Shown piece after piece: positions 35,591-44,870 of a stretch of DNA of 64,000 bases. The DNA lies in the NCBI RefSeq assembly GCF_937981295.1, contig NZ_CALJPC010000059.1, positions 50,218-114,217 on the forward strand. The letters run 5' to 3'. The DNA comes from an uncultured Campylobacter sp. Its GTDB lineage: Bacteria > Campylobacterota > Campylobacteria > Campylobacterales > Campylobacteraceae. Made by a program: the position numbers and the translations under genes. The notes beneath the pieces are model-generated. The model was not told the origin of the DNA and ran no database searches. It worked only from the letters and a program-made list of their open reading frames with translations. Within the stretch, counting starts at the first letter, position 1. Every line of letters starts with the position of its first letter.

Positions 35591-35837
35591 AATATTTTCC
35601 TTCTTTAAAATCGCGCATGATTTTACCTTAACAGCGCTTTGCGAGGGATTAAAATTTTAGCCTTGCCGTACCTCATAAATTTTTAAAATTATATTTCTAT
35701 GCATATGCCGATTATTCAAAGACAAACTTCCCGCTCGTTTTCGATAGAATTTTAAAATTTCGATTTAAATTTCTAGCCCATGCAGAAAACGCGCTTTAAT
35801 CCAAAAAGCATAGAAAAACGCAGCCTTACACAGAAAT

Positions 35838-36671
35838 TCAAGCGCTTTGTCGCTCGCCATCTCTTTTAAATTTAGCGTCCAAAAATACGCAGAATTTCAC
35901 GCCGTATAGGTAGAAAATCCAGCTTATGTAGATCCACAGAAAGAAAAATAGCGCGACCGAAAACGAGCCGTAGATGCTAAGATAGGTTTTGTTATAAAAG
36001 ACGTATTGCGCAAAAACCAGTCTTGAAAGCCACCATAAAATCGATGCTACGAGCGATGAGGCAAGCACCGCTTTTGCGCGGATCTCGCGGTTGATCGCCG
36101 TAGCATAAGTAATCGCAAAGATCCCCCAAACGATTAAGTAGGGTAGAATTTTAAGCAAATTTATCCAGCTTGTAAGCTCGGTTTTATTTAGTAGCTCCTG
36201 AAGCTCGCCGCTGATATAAAACGATGCTCCAAGCCCCACGGGAGCGAGCGTCATCAGCGTCCAGTAGGTGCTTAGGCTCTTAAAAAAGCTTCGCTCGGGT
36301 GAATGCGAAATGCGCGCAATTATCGCTTCAAAATCTCCGAAAAACAGCACCGACGTAACTAACACTGCGCAAAAGCCCGTTACGCCAAGGCTTAGTCCGT
36401 TAGCCATAAATTCTTCGATATAGTGTGCCATGCTCGCTTGATTTGCGGGCAGGAAGTTTGAAAAGATAAAGCCCATAATCTTGTCGTAGTAGCCTTTAAA
36501 GCTTGGCAGCTGCATAAAAACGCTAAGCGAAACCATCAGCACCGGCAGTAGCGCCAAAATCGTGTGAAAGCTAAGGCTTGATGCATGGTGCATGAGCTCG
36601 GTATCGTAGAGGCGGAAGAAATTTTTGAGTCGGTTTTGCGCTTGCTTAAGCGCCGGTATTAGTTTTTTCAT
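35838..36671 (-). CDS. YihY/BrkB-family membrane protein
   Basis: A 277-residue inner-membrane protein with six hydrophobic helices. Typical family words: SLSFHTILALLPVLMVSLSVF near the N-terminus, GFCAVLVTSVLFFGDFEAIIARIS in the middle and YGSFSVALFFFLWIYISWIFYLYGVKF near the end. The name 'ribonuclease BN' once given to this family is wrong; transport or envelope roles have been proposed. No clear ribosome-binding site; a TAAAAT box ends seven bases before the ATG on the minus strand, so the transcript may be leaderless. Single gene. Confidence 0.9.
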   Translation of the reverse strand: MKKLIPALKQAQNRLKNFFRLYDTELMHHASSLSFHTILALLPVLMVSLSVFMQLPSFKGYYDKIMGFIFSNFLPANQASMAHYIEEFMANGLSLGVTGFCAVLVTSVLFFGDFEAIIARISHSPERSFFKSLSTYWTLMTLAPVGLGASFYISGELQELLNKTELTSWINLLKILPYLIVWGIFAITYATAINREIRAKAVLASSLVASILWWLSRLVFAQYVFYNKTYLSIYGSFSVALFFFLWIYISWIFYLYGVKFCVFLDAKFKRDGERQSA

Positions 36672-36783
36672 ACGGGCGATTTTACATTAAAAATTTAGAA
36701 TTTCATATAAATTTGCGCAATTTTTCTTTTGTATCGCGGTATATCGTCTATGAAATTTAAAGCTAAAAAATACGACTGAAAAT

Positions 36784-36797
36784 ATATAAATTTATAT
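36784..36797. repeat. 14-bp A/T palindrome upstream of the siderophore-type receptor
   Basis: ATATAAATTTATAT, a perfect palindrome between the divergent BrkB-family and receptor genes, about 80 bases before the receptor start. Possible operator; chance is not excluded in such A+T-rich sequence. Confidence 0.3.
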
Positions 36798-36879
36798 CTC
36801 GAATTTAGTCTAAATTTAGGAAAATTTTTCTAATATGCCGAAAAATAATATTAAATACATCCATAACGAAAGGAAAATA

Positions 36880-39150
36880 ATGGAACGAAGGAAAACGATG
36901 AAATTTAAAATTTCATTAGCGGCATGTATGTGCCTACTATGCAGCAGTTTGGCTGCAGCGCAAAGTGGCGGTAATTCTGCGCCTGAAAAGTCGCAGAATA
37001 TGGGCGTAATCGAGGTAAATTCCGTCGGCGATAATATCAGCGAGAGCGGTATCGACGAGGGCTTTTTGAGCAAAAATGTGCAACAAGGCCTGCTTGCGGG
37101 CAAGCGCGCACTTGATCTTCCCTATCAGATCAACACGATCAGTAAGGAGATCATAAATCACCAAGGCGTCACCGGCTACGAGGAGGCGGTCAAATACTTC
37201 CCCTCCGCGCAGATTCAGATGCGCGGCGGCGCTACGGTCGGACGCCCGCAGACACGCGGCTTTGAGGGTAGCGTCGTAGGCAACAGCTTCTGGGACGGCT
37301 TTTATACGATTTCGACGACGGCGATTCCGATGGCGATGTTTGAGAGCTTTCAGGTGCAAAACGGCGTCGCAGGCTCGCTCTACGGCGCACAAAACCCGGT
37401 TGGCATTTTCAGCTACACGCGCAAGCGCCCGGTAAAAGATCAATACATAATTTGGAGCGATTATATGTCGCGAAGCAACCTAGGTCTTGGTCTTGATCTA
37501 TCCGATAAATTTGAAAAATTCGGCTACCGCGCGGTATTTTACGGATCAAACGGCGACAGACAGCCAAAGGGTTCAAATTTACAGCGCCGCTTAGCCAGCG
37601 TCACGATGGAATTTTATCCGACGGGCGATCTAACGTTTGAAACCGCAGCGAGCTATTACGAGCACAATACTAAGGGCTTTGCAGGGCAGTTTGCTCTGGG
37701 CGTGCGAGACGGCAAGATCGTAGACGGCATGGAGCTTCCAAAGGCGGTGGATTCCTCAAAACGCGGTCTTGGGCAGAGCTTTGGAGGAATGCATCTAAAA
37801 ACCACTACCGCAAGCGCGAAATTTAAATACTCACCGACGGATAGGCTATATTTCGAGGGCGGCTTTCAGTTTCAGCGTGCCGATCGTGATACTCACGGCG
37901 TCGTAAACTACATCTTGCCTAGCACGCATCCGCAATATACGAAGCCGGGTGATTATTATACTCAACACAGTGGCGGTGCTACGGCAGCATATAGATATGA
38001 CCTGCCAAGCGGCTATCTCAAGGCCAATACGCAGTTTAACACGGGCGATATCGAGCATGATTTCAGCGTGCAGACCAATGGCTATCACTGGACGCAGGAT
38101 AGATATAAGATCGCAAGCACCAACTACACCTCGCCTACCATCGGCAATATCTACGATCCTAAAATTCTAAATTACACCGGCGCTAGGCGCGGAAGCGGGT
38201 TATATCATTTCGCAGTCATAGATATGTATAACGTCTCGGTGCTAGACGATATTACGATAAACGATAAATTTGACGTGATGTTAAGCGCATCTAAGGCGTG
38301 GATGAGGCAGGAATCCTACAATAAAAACGAGCAAAGACTTGTCAAAGCCTATAGCGATTTGGGCTATAGCTGGGCGGGCAGCTTGATCTTTCATCCGATA
38401 GAGGACGCTAGCATCTACTACACTTACGCAGATAGCTTACAGCAGGGCTCTACCTATGTTTATCCGGCGAGCAGCCCATATGTGGGCGAGGTCGCCTCTA
38501 CGTCGCCGTATCGCTCCAAGCAGCACGAGATCGGCGCTAAGATCCGCGTAGCCGATATGATCGATTTTAGCGTGGCGTATTTTGATATCCGCAGACCTAT
38601 CGCGTATCTAAACAGCTCTACCGGAATCTACGGCATAAACGGAGAGCAGCGCAACCGCGGATTTGAGTTTATGAGCGGCGGACGAATTACGCAAAATTTA
38701 AGCGTGCTGGGCGGCTTTACCTACATCGATCCTAAGATGCATAACGTAAGCATCGCGGGCGCTAACCGCAAGGTCGCAAACGGCATCCCTAAACTAAATG
38801 CAAATTTAATGCTTGATTACGTGATCCCAGGCACCGATAAGCTTGCGATCAGCACAAATTTTCACTACACCGGCAAGATGTATCTGGACGATCTAAACAC
38901 TCAGCACACGCCTAGCTTTTTCGTTACCGATCTTGGTATCAGATATACGAGCGAGCATCTTTTGGGCGATAAGACCACTCTGCGCTTCAATGTAAATAAC
39001 GTATTTAACAAAAAATACTGGGCGGGAATGTATCCTGCGAGTGCCGACGGTGCGGGCGGACTTAACGTAACTAGCGTGCTAGGCTCGGCAAACGGCGTAA
39101 CGCTAGGCGAGAGCAGAAGCTTTATGCTCTCTGCGGAGGTGAAATTTTAA
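36880..39150 (+). CDS. TonB-dependent siderophore-type receptor
   Basis: A 756-residue outer-membrane receptor. The start is ATG 36880 (preceded by GAAAGGA) or ATG 36898 (preceded by AAGGA); both give a signal peptide ending LCSSLAAAQ. The plug (about 60-200: ALDLPYQINTISKEIINHQGVTGYEEAVKYF, IQMRGG, PQTRGFEG, VQNGVAGSLYGAQNPVGIFSYTRKRP) is of the FhuA/FcuA/FoxA siderophore class. The barrel ends with DLGIRYTSEHLLGDKTTLRF, VNNVFNKKYW and terminal SAEVKF. Function would be import of a ferric siderophore with TonB, both absent here. More G+C-rich than the other receptor in this window, suggesting a different history. A terminator follows. Confidence 0.92.
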   Translation: MERRKTMKFKISLAACMCLLCSSLAAAQSGGNSAPEKSQNMGVIEVNSVGDNISESGIDEGFLSKNVQQGLLAGKRALDLPYQINTISKEIINHQGVTGYEEAVKYFPSAQIQMRGGATVGRPQTRGFEGSVVGNSFWDGFYTISTTAIPMAMFESFQVQNGVAGSLYGAQNPVGIFSYTRKRPVKDQYIIWSDYMSRSNLGLGLDLSDKFEKFGYRAVFYGSNGDRQPKGSNLQRRLASVTMEFYPTGDLTFETAASYYEHNTKGFAGQFALGVRDGKIVDGMELPKAVDSSKRGLGQSFGGMHLKTTTASAKFKYSPTDRLYFEGGFQFQRADRDTHGVVNYILPSTHPQYTKPGDYYTQHSGGATAAYRYDLPSGYLKANTQFNTGDIEHDFSVQTNGYHWTQDRYKIASTNYTSPTIGNIYDPKILNYTGARRGSGLYHFAVIDMYNVSVLDDITINDKFDVMLSASKAWMRQESYNKNEQRLVKAYSDLGYSWAGSLIFHPIEDASIYYTYADSLQQGSTYVYPASSPYVGEVASTSPYRSKQHEIGAKIRVADMIDFSVAYFDIRRPIAYLNSSTGIYGINGEQRNRGFEFMSGGRITQNLSVLGGFTYIDPKMHNVSIAGANRKVANGIPKLNANLMLDYVIPGTDKLAISTNFHYTGKMYLDDLNTQHTPSFFVTDLGIRYTSEHLLGDKTTLRFNVNNVFNKKYWAGMYPASADGAGGLNVTSVLGSANGVTLGESRSFMLSAEVKF

Positions 39151-39179
39151 AATCTAGCGGGTTTAAAATTTCTACTTCG

Positions 39180-39214
39180 GCGGCGCGAATGGTTATAGCG
39201 CCGCTTTAAAATTT
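39180..39214 (+). terminator. Terminator after the siderophore-type receptor
   Basis: GCGGCGC (39180-39186) and GCGCCGC (39198-39204) form a perfect 7-bp stem with an 11-base loop, followed by TTTAAAATTT. Confidence 0.6.
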
Positions 39215-39408
39215 ATGAAATTTTATCGCTCTAATCGAGAGATCAAATTTAACGAGGCTTGGTTTTAATATATTTTAAAATTTAAGCCTCGCTTTTGGAA
39301 TTTCAAACTTTGATTTTAAAATTTAGATCTTTAAATTTTTAAGTCGCCGCGCCCCGGCTTGACCGCAAAATTTATCCGCACGCGGTTTAAAATTTAGCCG
39401 TTTTTGGT

Positions 39409-39414
39409 TATAAT
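39409..39414 (+). promoter_or_regulatory. -10 box of the TrkA-like gene
   Basis: TATAAT 27 bases before the ATG at 39442, after a TTTTTGG stretch. Confidence 0.6.
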
Positions 39415-39441
39415 CTTTACAAAACCACGAAACGGAGAGCA

Positions 39442-40860
39442 ATGAAACAAGTTTTAATCATCGCAAGCGGAAAGTTTGCACGCCATTTTTTATCCAAAGT
39501 TTGTAAAATCAAAGATGTCATCAGATCATATCGCGTCATAGCTAAAAATACGGATGCCGTGCCCTCAGAGCTTGAAAACGAGTCAAATTTTTCGGTCGAG
39601 ATTTTTGATCCTACTAGCATTGAGCGGCTGCGCGTGGTGCTAGCAGAAGAGGAATTTGACCGCTGCATAGTGATAATGGATGATGAATTTGATACTAAAG
39701 TAACGCTTGAAAATTTAAAGACGCTCGCTCCCGATTTAGAGCTTTACGTGGCTGATTTTTGGGGGCTTTTGCGCGAGAATAAAAACGAGGCTCATGTAAA
39801 AATCGTAAATACCCTTGCGCTAAATTCCTCGCGCTTCATCGGCTTTTTGCCTGATAGCCCCGTTTTTGCTGATAACATCGGGCTTGGACGCGGAGAGATA
39901 ATGGAGGTAAAAGTGCCCGTAGGAAGCTCGTTTGCGTATAAAAAAATCAGTACGCTTTCTAATACCAAATATCAAATTCCGATGATCTATCGTCACAACA
40001 ATTACATCGTAACGACACCCGGCTCGCGGATATATCCGAATGATACGATCTTGGTTGTGGGCGAGCCTAGTGCGCTGCGAGCGGTGTTTGCTGAAGTAAA
40101 AAAGCAAAGCGGGCAATTTCCATCGCCGTTTGGGCTAAATATTTTCGCACTAATCGATATGAAAAAAATGAGCGGCGACGAGATAGCTAGGACGGTTAGG
40201 GCGCTTGAGTTTTTGGATTTGCATATTAGAAATCATAAAATTTATCTGCGAATTTTAAATCCTCTGCTAAACGACGCTTTTAGCGAGCTTAAAGCGCTGT
40301 GTGAGCGGGATAAATTTGAAATTCTCATCGATTACTCGGGCGAATTAAATTTAAAGCGCGACGTGAGCGAAAATAAAGCAGGCTTGGTAGTTTGCTCAAG
40401 CGGAGTTTTTGAGGCGAAAAAAGCGGCGCTTAAAGCGCTTGAAATTCCGGTGCTAAGCCTTGGAGAGGGCGAGCTAAAAGATGTGCGTAAAAGTGTCGTA
40501 CTAAGTGCCGGTGAGCGGCTGCGCGAGGAATCAAGCATCGTCTTTGACATTAGCTCGCAGCTAGGGCTAGACGTGTATTTGTATCTTTTCGGCGAGAGCG
40601 AAAGGGGCGAGTTTGCGCAAAGCTACGTGAGCTTATCGAAGCTTTTTAAGCAAAGTTTATTCGTGATTCCTTGCGAGCGGCAAAATCCGATTTTAGCGCT
40701 AGGTAGCGAGCGAGATCTGCTGCAGTTCGTGCCATTTAATGATAGAATTTTGGCGCGCAAGCTCACGTCGATTTTTAATCAGGATTTGGATCAGATGTAT
40801 TTTAAACTCGGCAAAAATCATCAAATTTTCGTTCCGAGCGATTACGGGTATGAAAAGTAA
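39442..40860 (+). CDS. TrkA-like NAD-binding/RCK domain protein
   Basis: A 472-residue cytoplasmic protein. The N-terminus (MKQVLIIASGKFARHFL) is a Rossmann-type TrkA-N domain, although the usual GxGxxG is degenerate. A TrkA-C/RCK-like domain follows at about 145-215 (EIMEVKVPVGSSFAYKKIS ... RIYPNDTILVVGEPSAL). The C-terminal half (about 225-470) is less familiar but contains another Rossmann-like segment. Such proteins regulate K+ channels or transporters; no channel gene is adjacent. It stands 43 bases before aroB, as does a similar gene in other epsilon-group genomes to my memory. Confidence 0.75.
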   Translation: MKQVLIIASGKFARHFLSKVCKIKDVIRSYRVIAKNTDAVPSELENESNFSVEIFDPTSIERLRVVLAEEEFDRCIVIMDDEFDTKVTLENLKTLAPDLELYVADFWGLLRENKNEAHVKIVNTLALNSSRFIGFLPDSPVFADNIGLGRGEIMEVKVPVGSSFAYKKISTLSNTKYQIPMIYRHNNYIVTTPGSRIYPNDTILVVGEPSALRAVFAEVKKQSGQFPSPFGLNIFALIDMKKMSGDEIARTVRALEFLDLHIRNHKIYLRILNPLLNDAFSELKALCERDKFEILIDYSGELNLKRDVSENKAGLVVCSSGVFEAKKAALKALEIPVLSLGEGELKDVRKSVVLSAGERLREESSIVFDISSQLGLDVYLYLFGESERGEFAQSYVSLSKLFKQSLFVIPCERQNPILALGSERDLLQFVPFNDRILARKLTSIFNQDLDQMYFKLGKNHQIFVPSDYGYEK

Positions 40861-40873
40861 TCGAAATTTATGT

Positions 40874-40879
40874 TACAAT
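40874..40879 (+). promoter_or_regulatory. -10-like box before aroB
   Basis: TACAAT 24 bases before the aroB ATG, overlapping the short space after the TrkA-like stop. AAAGGCTAG serves as ribosome-binding site. Confidence 0.4.
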
Positions 40880-40903
40880 TACCCAAAAATCAAAGGCTAG
40901 CGT

Positions 40904-41935
40904 ATGAAAATCGATCTTAATTTAGACAAAAAATACAGCGTTTTTATCGACGAATTGCATAGTTTAAAACTTAGCGGTAAGGTCGCTATTGTGACAAATC
41001 CCAAAGTAGGGGGGCTGTGGCTTGATTTCTTACTGCAGCGGCTAGATTGCGAGCAAAAATTTATCATCACGATCCCAGACGGCGAGGAGTATAAAAATAC
41101 CGCGAGCGTGGAGCAAATTTTAGAGCAGCTTTTTAGTTCCAAGCTTGATCGCAAAAGCACGCTCATCGCCCTTGGCGGTGGTGTCATTAGCGATATAACG
41201 GGCTTTTGCGCGAGCATTTATGAGCGTGGCATCGATTTTATCAATTTTCCGACGACCTTGCTAGCGCAAGTGGACGCAAGCGTCGGCGGTAAGACTGGCG
41301 TAAATAATCGTTTCGGTAAAAATTTAATCGGCTCCTTTTATCAACCGCGAGCGGTTTATTGCGAGAGCAAATTTTTATCGACGCTTCCTGCGCGAGAATT
41401 TGCGGCGGGTGTTGCGGAGGCTGTAAAGATGGCTGTATGCTTTGATGTCGAACTATTTAAATTTTTCGAGACGCACGATCTAAAAAGCGCCGATGAAATT
41501 TCACACGTAATCGCTCGTTGCGTGGAGATTAAAGCAAACGTTGTAGAGCGAGACGAGCGCGAAAGCGGCGTGCGTGCAGTGTTAAACTACGGACACACCT
41601 TTGCTCACGCTATCGAAAAAATTACTAATTATAAAAAATTTTTGCACGGCGAGGCTGTGGCGATCGGTATGGTGATGGCAAATGCGCTAGCGCGTCGCCT
41701 CGGTAAACTAAGCGGCGAACAGGAGGAGCAGATCCGTAAAGTGCTTCAAAAATTCGCGCTTCCGATAAAATTCCACGTAGAGGATGCAGCGGAATTTTAC
41801 GAGCTGTTTTTTCTCGATAAAAAAAGCGAAAACGGCAAGATAAAATTTATCCTGCCCGAGGGCATCGGTAAATTCTACGCTTCCAAAGAGATCGCAAAAG
41901 ATGAAGTAATCGCAGCGCTGAAAGAGTTTGAATGA
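40904..41935 (+). CDS. aroB: 3-dehydroquinate synthase
   Basis: A 343-residue NAD- and zinc-dependent enzyme, second step of the shikimate pathway. Core motif GGGVISDITGFCASIYERGIDF (split here as GGGVISDITGF and ASIYERGIDF), then FPTTLLAQVDASVGGKTGVN; zinc ligands in the Glu of AAGVAEAVKMA and the His residues of NYGHTFAHAIE and FLHGEAVAIGM. Length is normal for the group. Its stop overlaps the MscS start as ATGA. The six-base G run at 41009-41014 is too short to be a likely phase-variable tract. Confidence 0.97.
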   Translation: MKIDLNLDKKYSVFIDELHSLKLSGKVAIVTNPKVGGLWLDFLLQRLDCEQKFIITIPDGEEYKNTASVEQILEQLFSSKLDRKSTLIALGGGVISDITGFCASIYERGIDFINFPTTLLAQVDASVGGKTGVNNRFGKNLIGSFYQPRAVYCESKFLSTLPAREFAAGVAEAVKMAVCFDVELFKFFETHDLKSADEISHVIARCVEIKANVVERDERESGVRAVLNYGHTFAHAIEKITNYKKFLHGEAVAIGMVMANALARRLGKLSGEQEEQIRKVLQKFALPIKFHVEDAAEFYELFFLDKKSENGKIKFILPEGIGKFYASKEIAKDEVIAALKEFE

Positions 41936-43641
41936 GAGCGCTTGCGGCTATTTTTTTGATTTTTAATCTTGCATTTTGCGAGGTAAATTCTACGCTCTCC
42001 GCCGCGCATACGCGCTTAGAATCTAACGCTAGCTCCGCCGCTAGTGAGAAGAAAGATGAAAATTCCAAGCTATCCGCGTCGCTAAAAGATCAGATCCGTG
42101 TTATTGACGATGATATCAAAAATAATATCTGGATCTCGCGCTTTTCAAATTTCATCGGCTATCAAAATTTACAAAAGCAATCCAGCCAGCTCGAAGCGGA
42201 GCTAAAAAAGAGCGCCGGCACCGATAAGATCGCGGAGATTCAAAAAAGACTTCGCGCCGTAAAAGAGCAGCTCATACTGCTAAAAGAGTATGAAAAATCT
42301 CCGTTTTTAGATATCATCGCGATGCCTGAAACTCCCGAGCCCGCGCGCATTACAAATCCTTTTTCGATAATTTCCGGTTTTTCTACGATTAGAAATTTGC
42401 AAGCTCAAAAGATGGAGCGGAAAAACGCCATCGAAAATATTAAAGCTTTAATCGATAAACTTGAAGCAAAAAGGGCGCTATATGAGCGTTTGATGCAGAT
42501 CGATACGGACGCAAGCGCCGCGGCGGAGCTTAAAAGCTTAGATTACGAGCTTAGCGAGTTTAGCTCCGCGTACGAGATCGCGCAGACCACGTACGACGTT
42601 TACGAAAAAAAGATCAACTCCCAAATCGCCGTGCAGACCGCCGATATAAAAGCTCAAATCAAGCGCGCGGGAAACATCGCTGTGTGGATTTTAATCGTCA
42701 TCGCGCTGTCCTTTTTCTGCAAAGTGGTGGCGAAAAAATATATCAAAAACGACGAGAATTTCTACATCGTAAATAAAGCTATCAATGTTTTAAATTTCAC
42801 GCTGATTGCGCTGATACTGCTCTTTTCTTACATCGAGAATATGACGCATTTCGTGACGGTTCTGGGCTTTGCCTCGGCAGGTCTTGCGATTGCAATGAAA
42901 GATATGTTTATGAGCTCCTTAGGCTGGCTTACGATCGTGCTTGGCGGCAGCTTTCGCGTGGGCGATCGCATCAGAGTACATAAAAACGGCGAGACCTACG
43001 TAGGCGATATCATCGATATTTCGGTGCTTAGGATGACGATTTTCGAGGACGTTACTATGACTACGTGGAGAGAAAATAAACGCGCAGGCAGGGTAATTTT
43101 CATACCGAATAATTATATTTTTACCGATCTTATCTCAAACTACACCCACAGCGGACTTAAGACCGTCTGGGACGGCATTAGCATACTTTTAACATTTGAT
43201 AGCAACCATAAAAAGGCGATGTATCTCATAAAAAACATCGTGCGGAAGTATTCTAAGGGCTATACCGACATCGCCAAAAAGCAGATGGGCAAGCTTCGTT
43301 CGCAATACAGTATCAAAAATCCAAACGTCGAGCCTAGAATTTTCAGCTTTTTTGAGCCATACGGCATTGAAATTTCGGTTTGGTATATGACGAACTCTTA
43401 CGCGACGCTCGGGCTTCGCAGCAACATCTCGGCTGAAATTTTAGACGCCCTAAGAAGTGAGCCCGATATCAAGATCGCCTATCCTGCCTACACGCTTTTT
43501 AACGGCAAAAATTATGCGGCTGCGGCCGGAAATTTTGCGGCGCAAGATCTCGGCTCCGAGCAACAAGGCTCACAAAATTTAAACGCAGCGGCGCAGGGCG
43601 CGGGCTTTTCCACAGGAAGCGGATCTGGGAGCGAAATTTGA
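41932..43641 (+). CDS. MscS-family mechanosensitive channel
   Basis: A 569-residue inner-membrane channel protein releasing solutes on osmotic downshock. Signal peptide about 1-15, then a long charged helical periplasmic part (about 30-235, coiled-coil-like). Three membrane helices lie in about 240-335, the last being the pore helix (VLGFASAGLAIAMKDMFMSSLG). The beta domain follows (LGGSFRVGDRIRV ... GDIIDISVLRMTIFED), then the cytoplasmic alpha/beta part. The last about 45 residues are Ala/Gln/Gly/Ser-rich low complexity (AAAAGNFAAQDLGSEQ). Overlaps both neighbours by four bases, so part of a coupled operon. Confidence 0.93.
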   Translation: MRALAAIFLIFNLAFCEVNSTLSAAHTRLESNASSAASEKKDENSKLSASLKDQIRVIDDDIKNNIWISRFSNFIGYQNLQKQSSQLEAELKKSAGTDKIAEIQKRLRAVKEQLILLKEYEKSPFLDIIAMPETPEPARITNPFSIISGFSTIRNLQAQKMERKNAIENIKALIDKLEAKRALYERLMQIDTDASAAAELKSLDYELSEFSSAYEIAQTTYDVYEKKINSQIAVQTADIKAQIKRAGNIAVWILIVIALSFFCKVVAKKYIKNDENFYIVNKAINVLNFTLIALILLFSYIENMTHFVTVLGFASAGLAIAMKDMFMSSLGWLTIVLGGSFRVGDRIRVHKNGETYVGDIIDISVLRMTIFEDVTMTTWRENKRAGRVIFIPNNYIFTDLISNYTHSGLKTVWDGISILLTFDSNHKKAMYLIKNIVRKYSKGYTDIAKKQMGKLRSQYSIKNPNVEPRIFSFFEPYGIEISVWYMTNSYATLGLRSNISAEILDALRSEPDIKIAYPAYTLFNGKNYAAAAGNFAAQDLGSEQQGSQNLNAAAQGAGFSTGSGSGSEI

Positions 43642-44870
43642 AAATTTATTTTAAAACGTTTGGATGCCGCACAAATATCTACGACACGCAGCTTATCAAA
43701 AGCAATCTAAAATCGGGCGAGATCACGCACGACGAGCAGAGCGCGGACGTCGTCGTGATAAACTCCTGCACCGTTACGAACGGCGCTGACGCAGACGTAC
43801 GAAACTACGTAAATAAGATGAGCCGCCTCGGCAAAAAGATATTGCTAACCGGCTGCGGTGCGGTCTCGCGCGGCGAAGAGCTGTATAAAAACGGCGCGGT
43901 CTTTGGTGTATTCGGGATGTCGCAAAAGGAAAAGATCGACGAGTTTTTGGGCTCGGAATCGAAATTTTACGATATCGGCGATCTAAGTAGTGTCGAAAAA
44001 AACCTGGTAAGCGACTACGAGGATCACACCAAGGCCTTTATTAAAATTCAGGAGGGGTGCGATTTTAACTGCAGCTACTGCATAATCCCCTCGGTGCGCG
44101 GCCGCTCGCGCAGCAGCTCTGAAGACGCGATCTTAAAAGAGGCGGCGAGCCTTGCCGCAAACGGCTTTAGCGAGATCGTGCTAACCGGCACCAATATCGG
44201 CAGCTACGGCAAAGTTGCGGGCACGAGCCTGGGCGCGCTGCTTCAAAAGCTGGGCTCGATCCGCGGAATTCGCCGTATCCGCCTAGGCAGTATCGAGCCC
44301 TCGCAGATCGATGAGAGCTTTCGCGAAATTTTATCCGAGCCCTGGCTGGAGCGGCATCTGCACATCGCGCTTCAGCACACTTCGCAAAAGATGCTTAGCA
44401 TAATGCGCCGCCGAAATTCCGCGCTAAGGGATTTGGAGCTTTTTTGCGAGCTTGCGGAGCGCGGATTTGCGCTGGGGACGGACTTTATCGTCGCGCACCC
44501 GGGCGAGAGCGAAGAGATTTGGCTCGAAGCGGTAGAAAATTTCAAAAAATTTCCGCTCACGCATCTGCACGCCTTTATCTTTTCGCCGCGGCAAGGCACC
44601 GCTTCGGCATCGCTAAAAGGTCGCATAGACGGCAAAACGGCGAAGGCGCGGCTGAAGATGCTGCAGAACATAACGGCGCTGAATAATTATAAATTTCGTC
44701 TTTCGCACAAGGTGCCGCTAAATGTGCTGATCGAGCGGAAAAATGGAGAGTTTTATGAAGGATATGATCAATTTTATGATAAAATTTGGATCAAAAGCGA
44801 TGAGGATTTGTCGAAAAAATGGATGGAGATAAGAGATTATGAGGTTAAATTTGATGGAAATTTTGCATAA
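43638..44870 (+). CDS. mtaB: tRNA methylthiotransferase MtaB
   Basis: A 410-residue radical-SAM enzyme adding the methylthio group to t6A37 of tRNA. It starts at a TTG overlapping the previous stop (TTGA). The N-terminal UPF0004 domain holds three cluster cysteines (FKTFGCRTN, VINSCTVTN, LLTGCGAVS). The radical-SAM cluster is CDFNCSYCIIPSVRGRSRS (about 138-156). The C-terminal part is short, so the TRAM domain is partial, as is common in the epsilon group. MtaB is preferred over MiaB because of the spacing and the GCRTN opening. Overlaps the FtsH-like gene. Confidence 0.92.
   Translation: MKIYFKTFGCRTNIYDTQLIKSNLKSGEITHDEQSADVVVINSCTVTNGADADVRNYVNKMSRLGKKILLTGCGAVSRGEELYKNGAVFGVFGMSQKEKIDEFLGSESKFYDIGDLSSVEKNLVSDYEDHTKAFIKIQEGCDFNCSYCIIPSVRGRSRSSSEDAILKEAASLAANGFSEIVLTGTNIGSYGKVAGTSLGALLQKLGSIRGIRRIRLGSIEPSQIDESFREILSEPWLERHLHIALQHTSQKMLSIMRRRNSALRDLELFCELAERGFALGTDFIVAHPGESEEIWLEAVENFKKFPLTHLHAFIFSPRQGTASASLKGRIDGKTAKARLKMLQNITALNNYKFRLSHKVPLNVLIERKNGEFYEGYDQFYDKIWIKSDEDLSKKWMEIRDYEVKFDGNFA

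Noticed and set aside
41009..41014. Six-G run in aroB as a phase-variation tract
   Set aside because: Campylobacter contingency tracts usually have eight or more G; this encodes conserved sequence in an essential-type gene.
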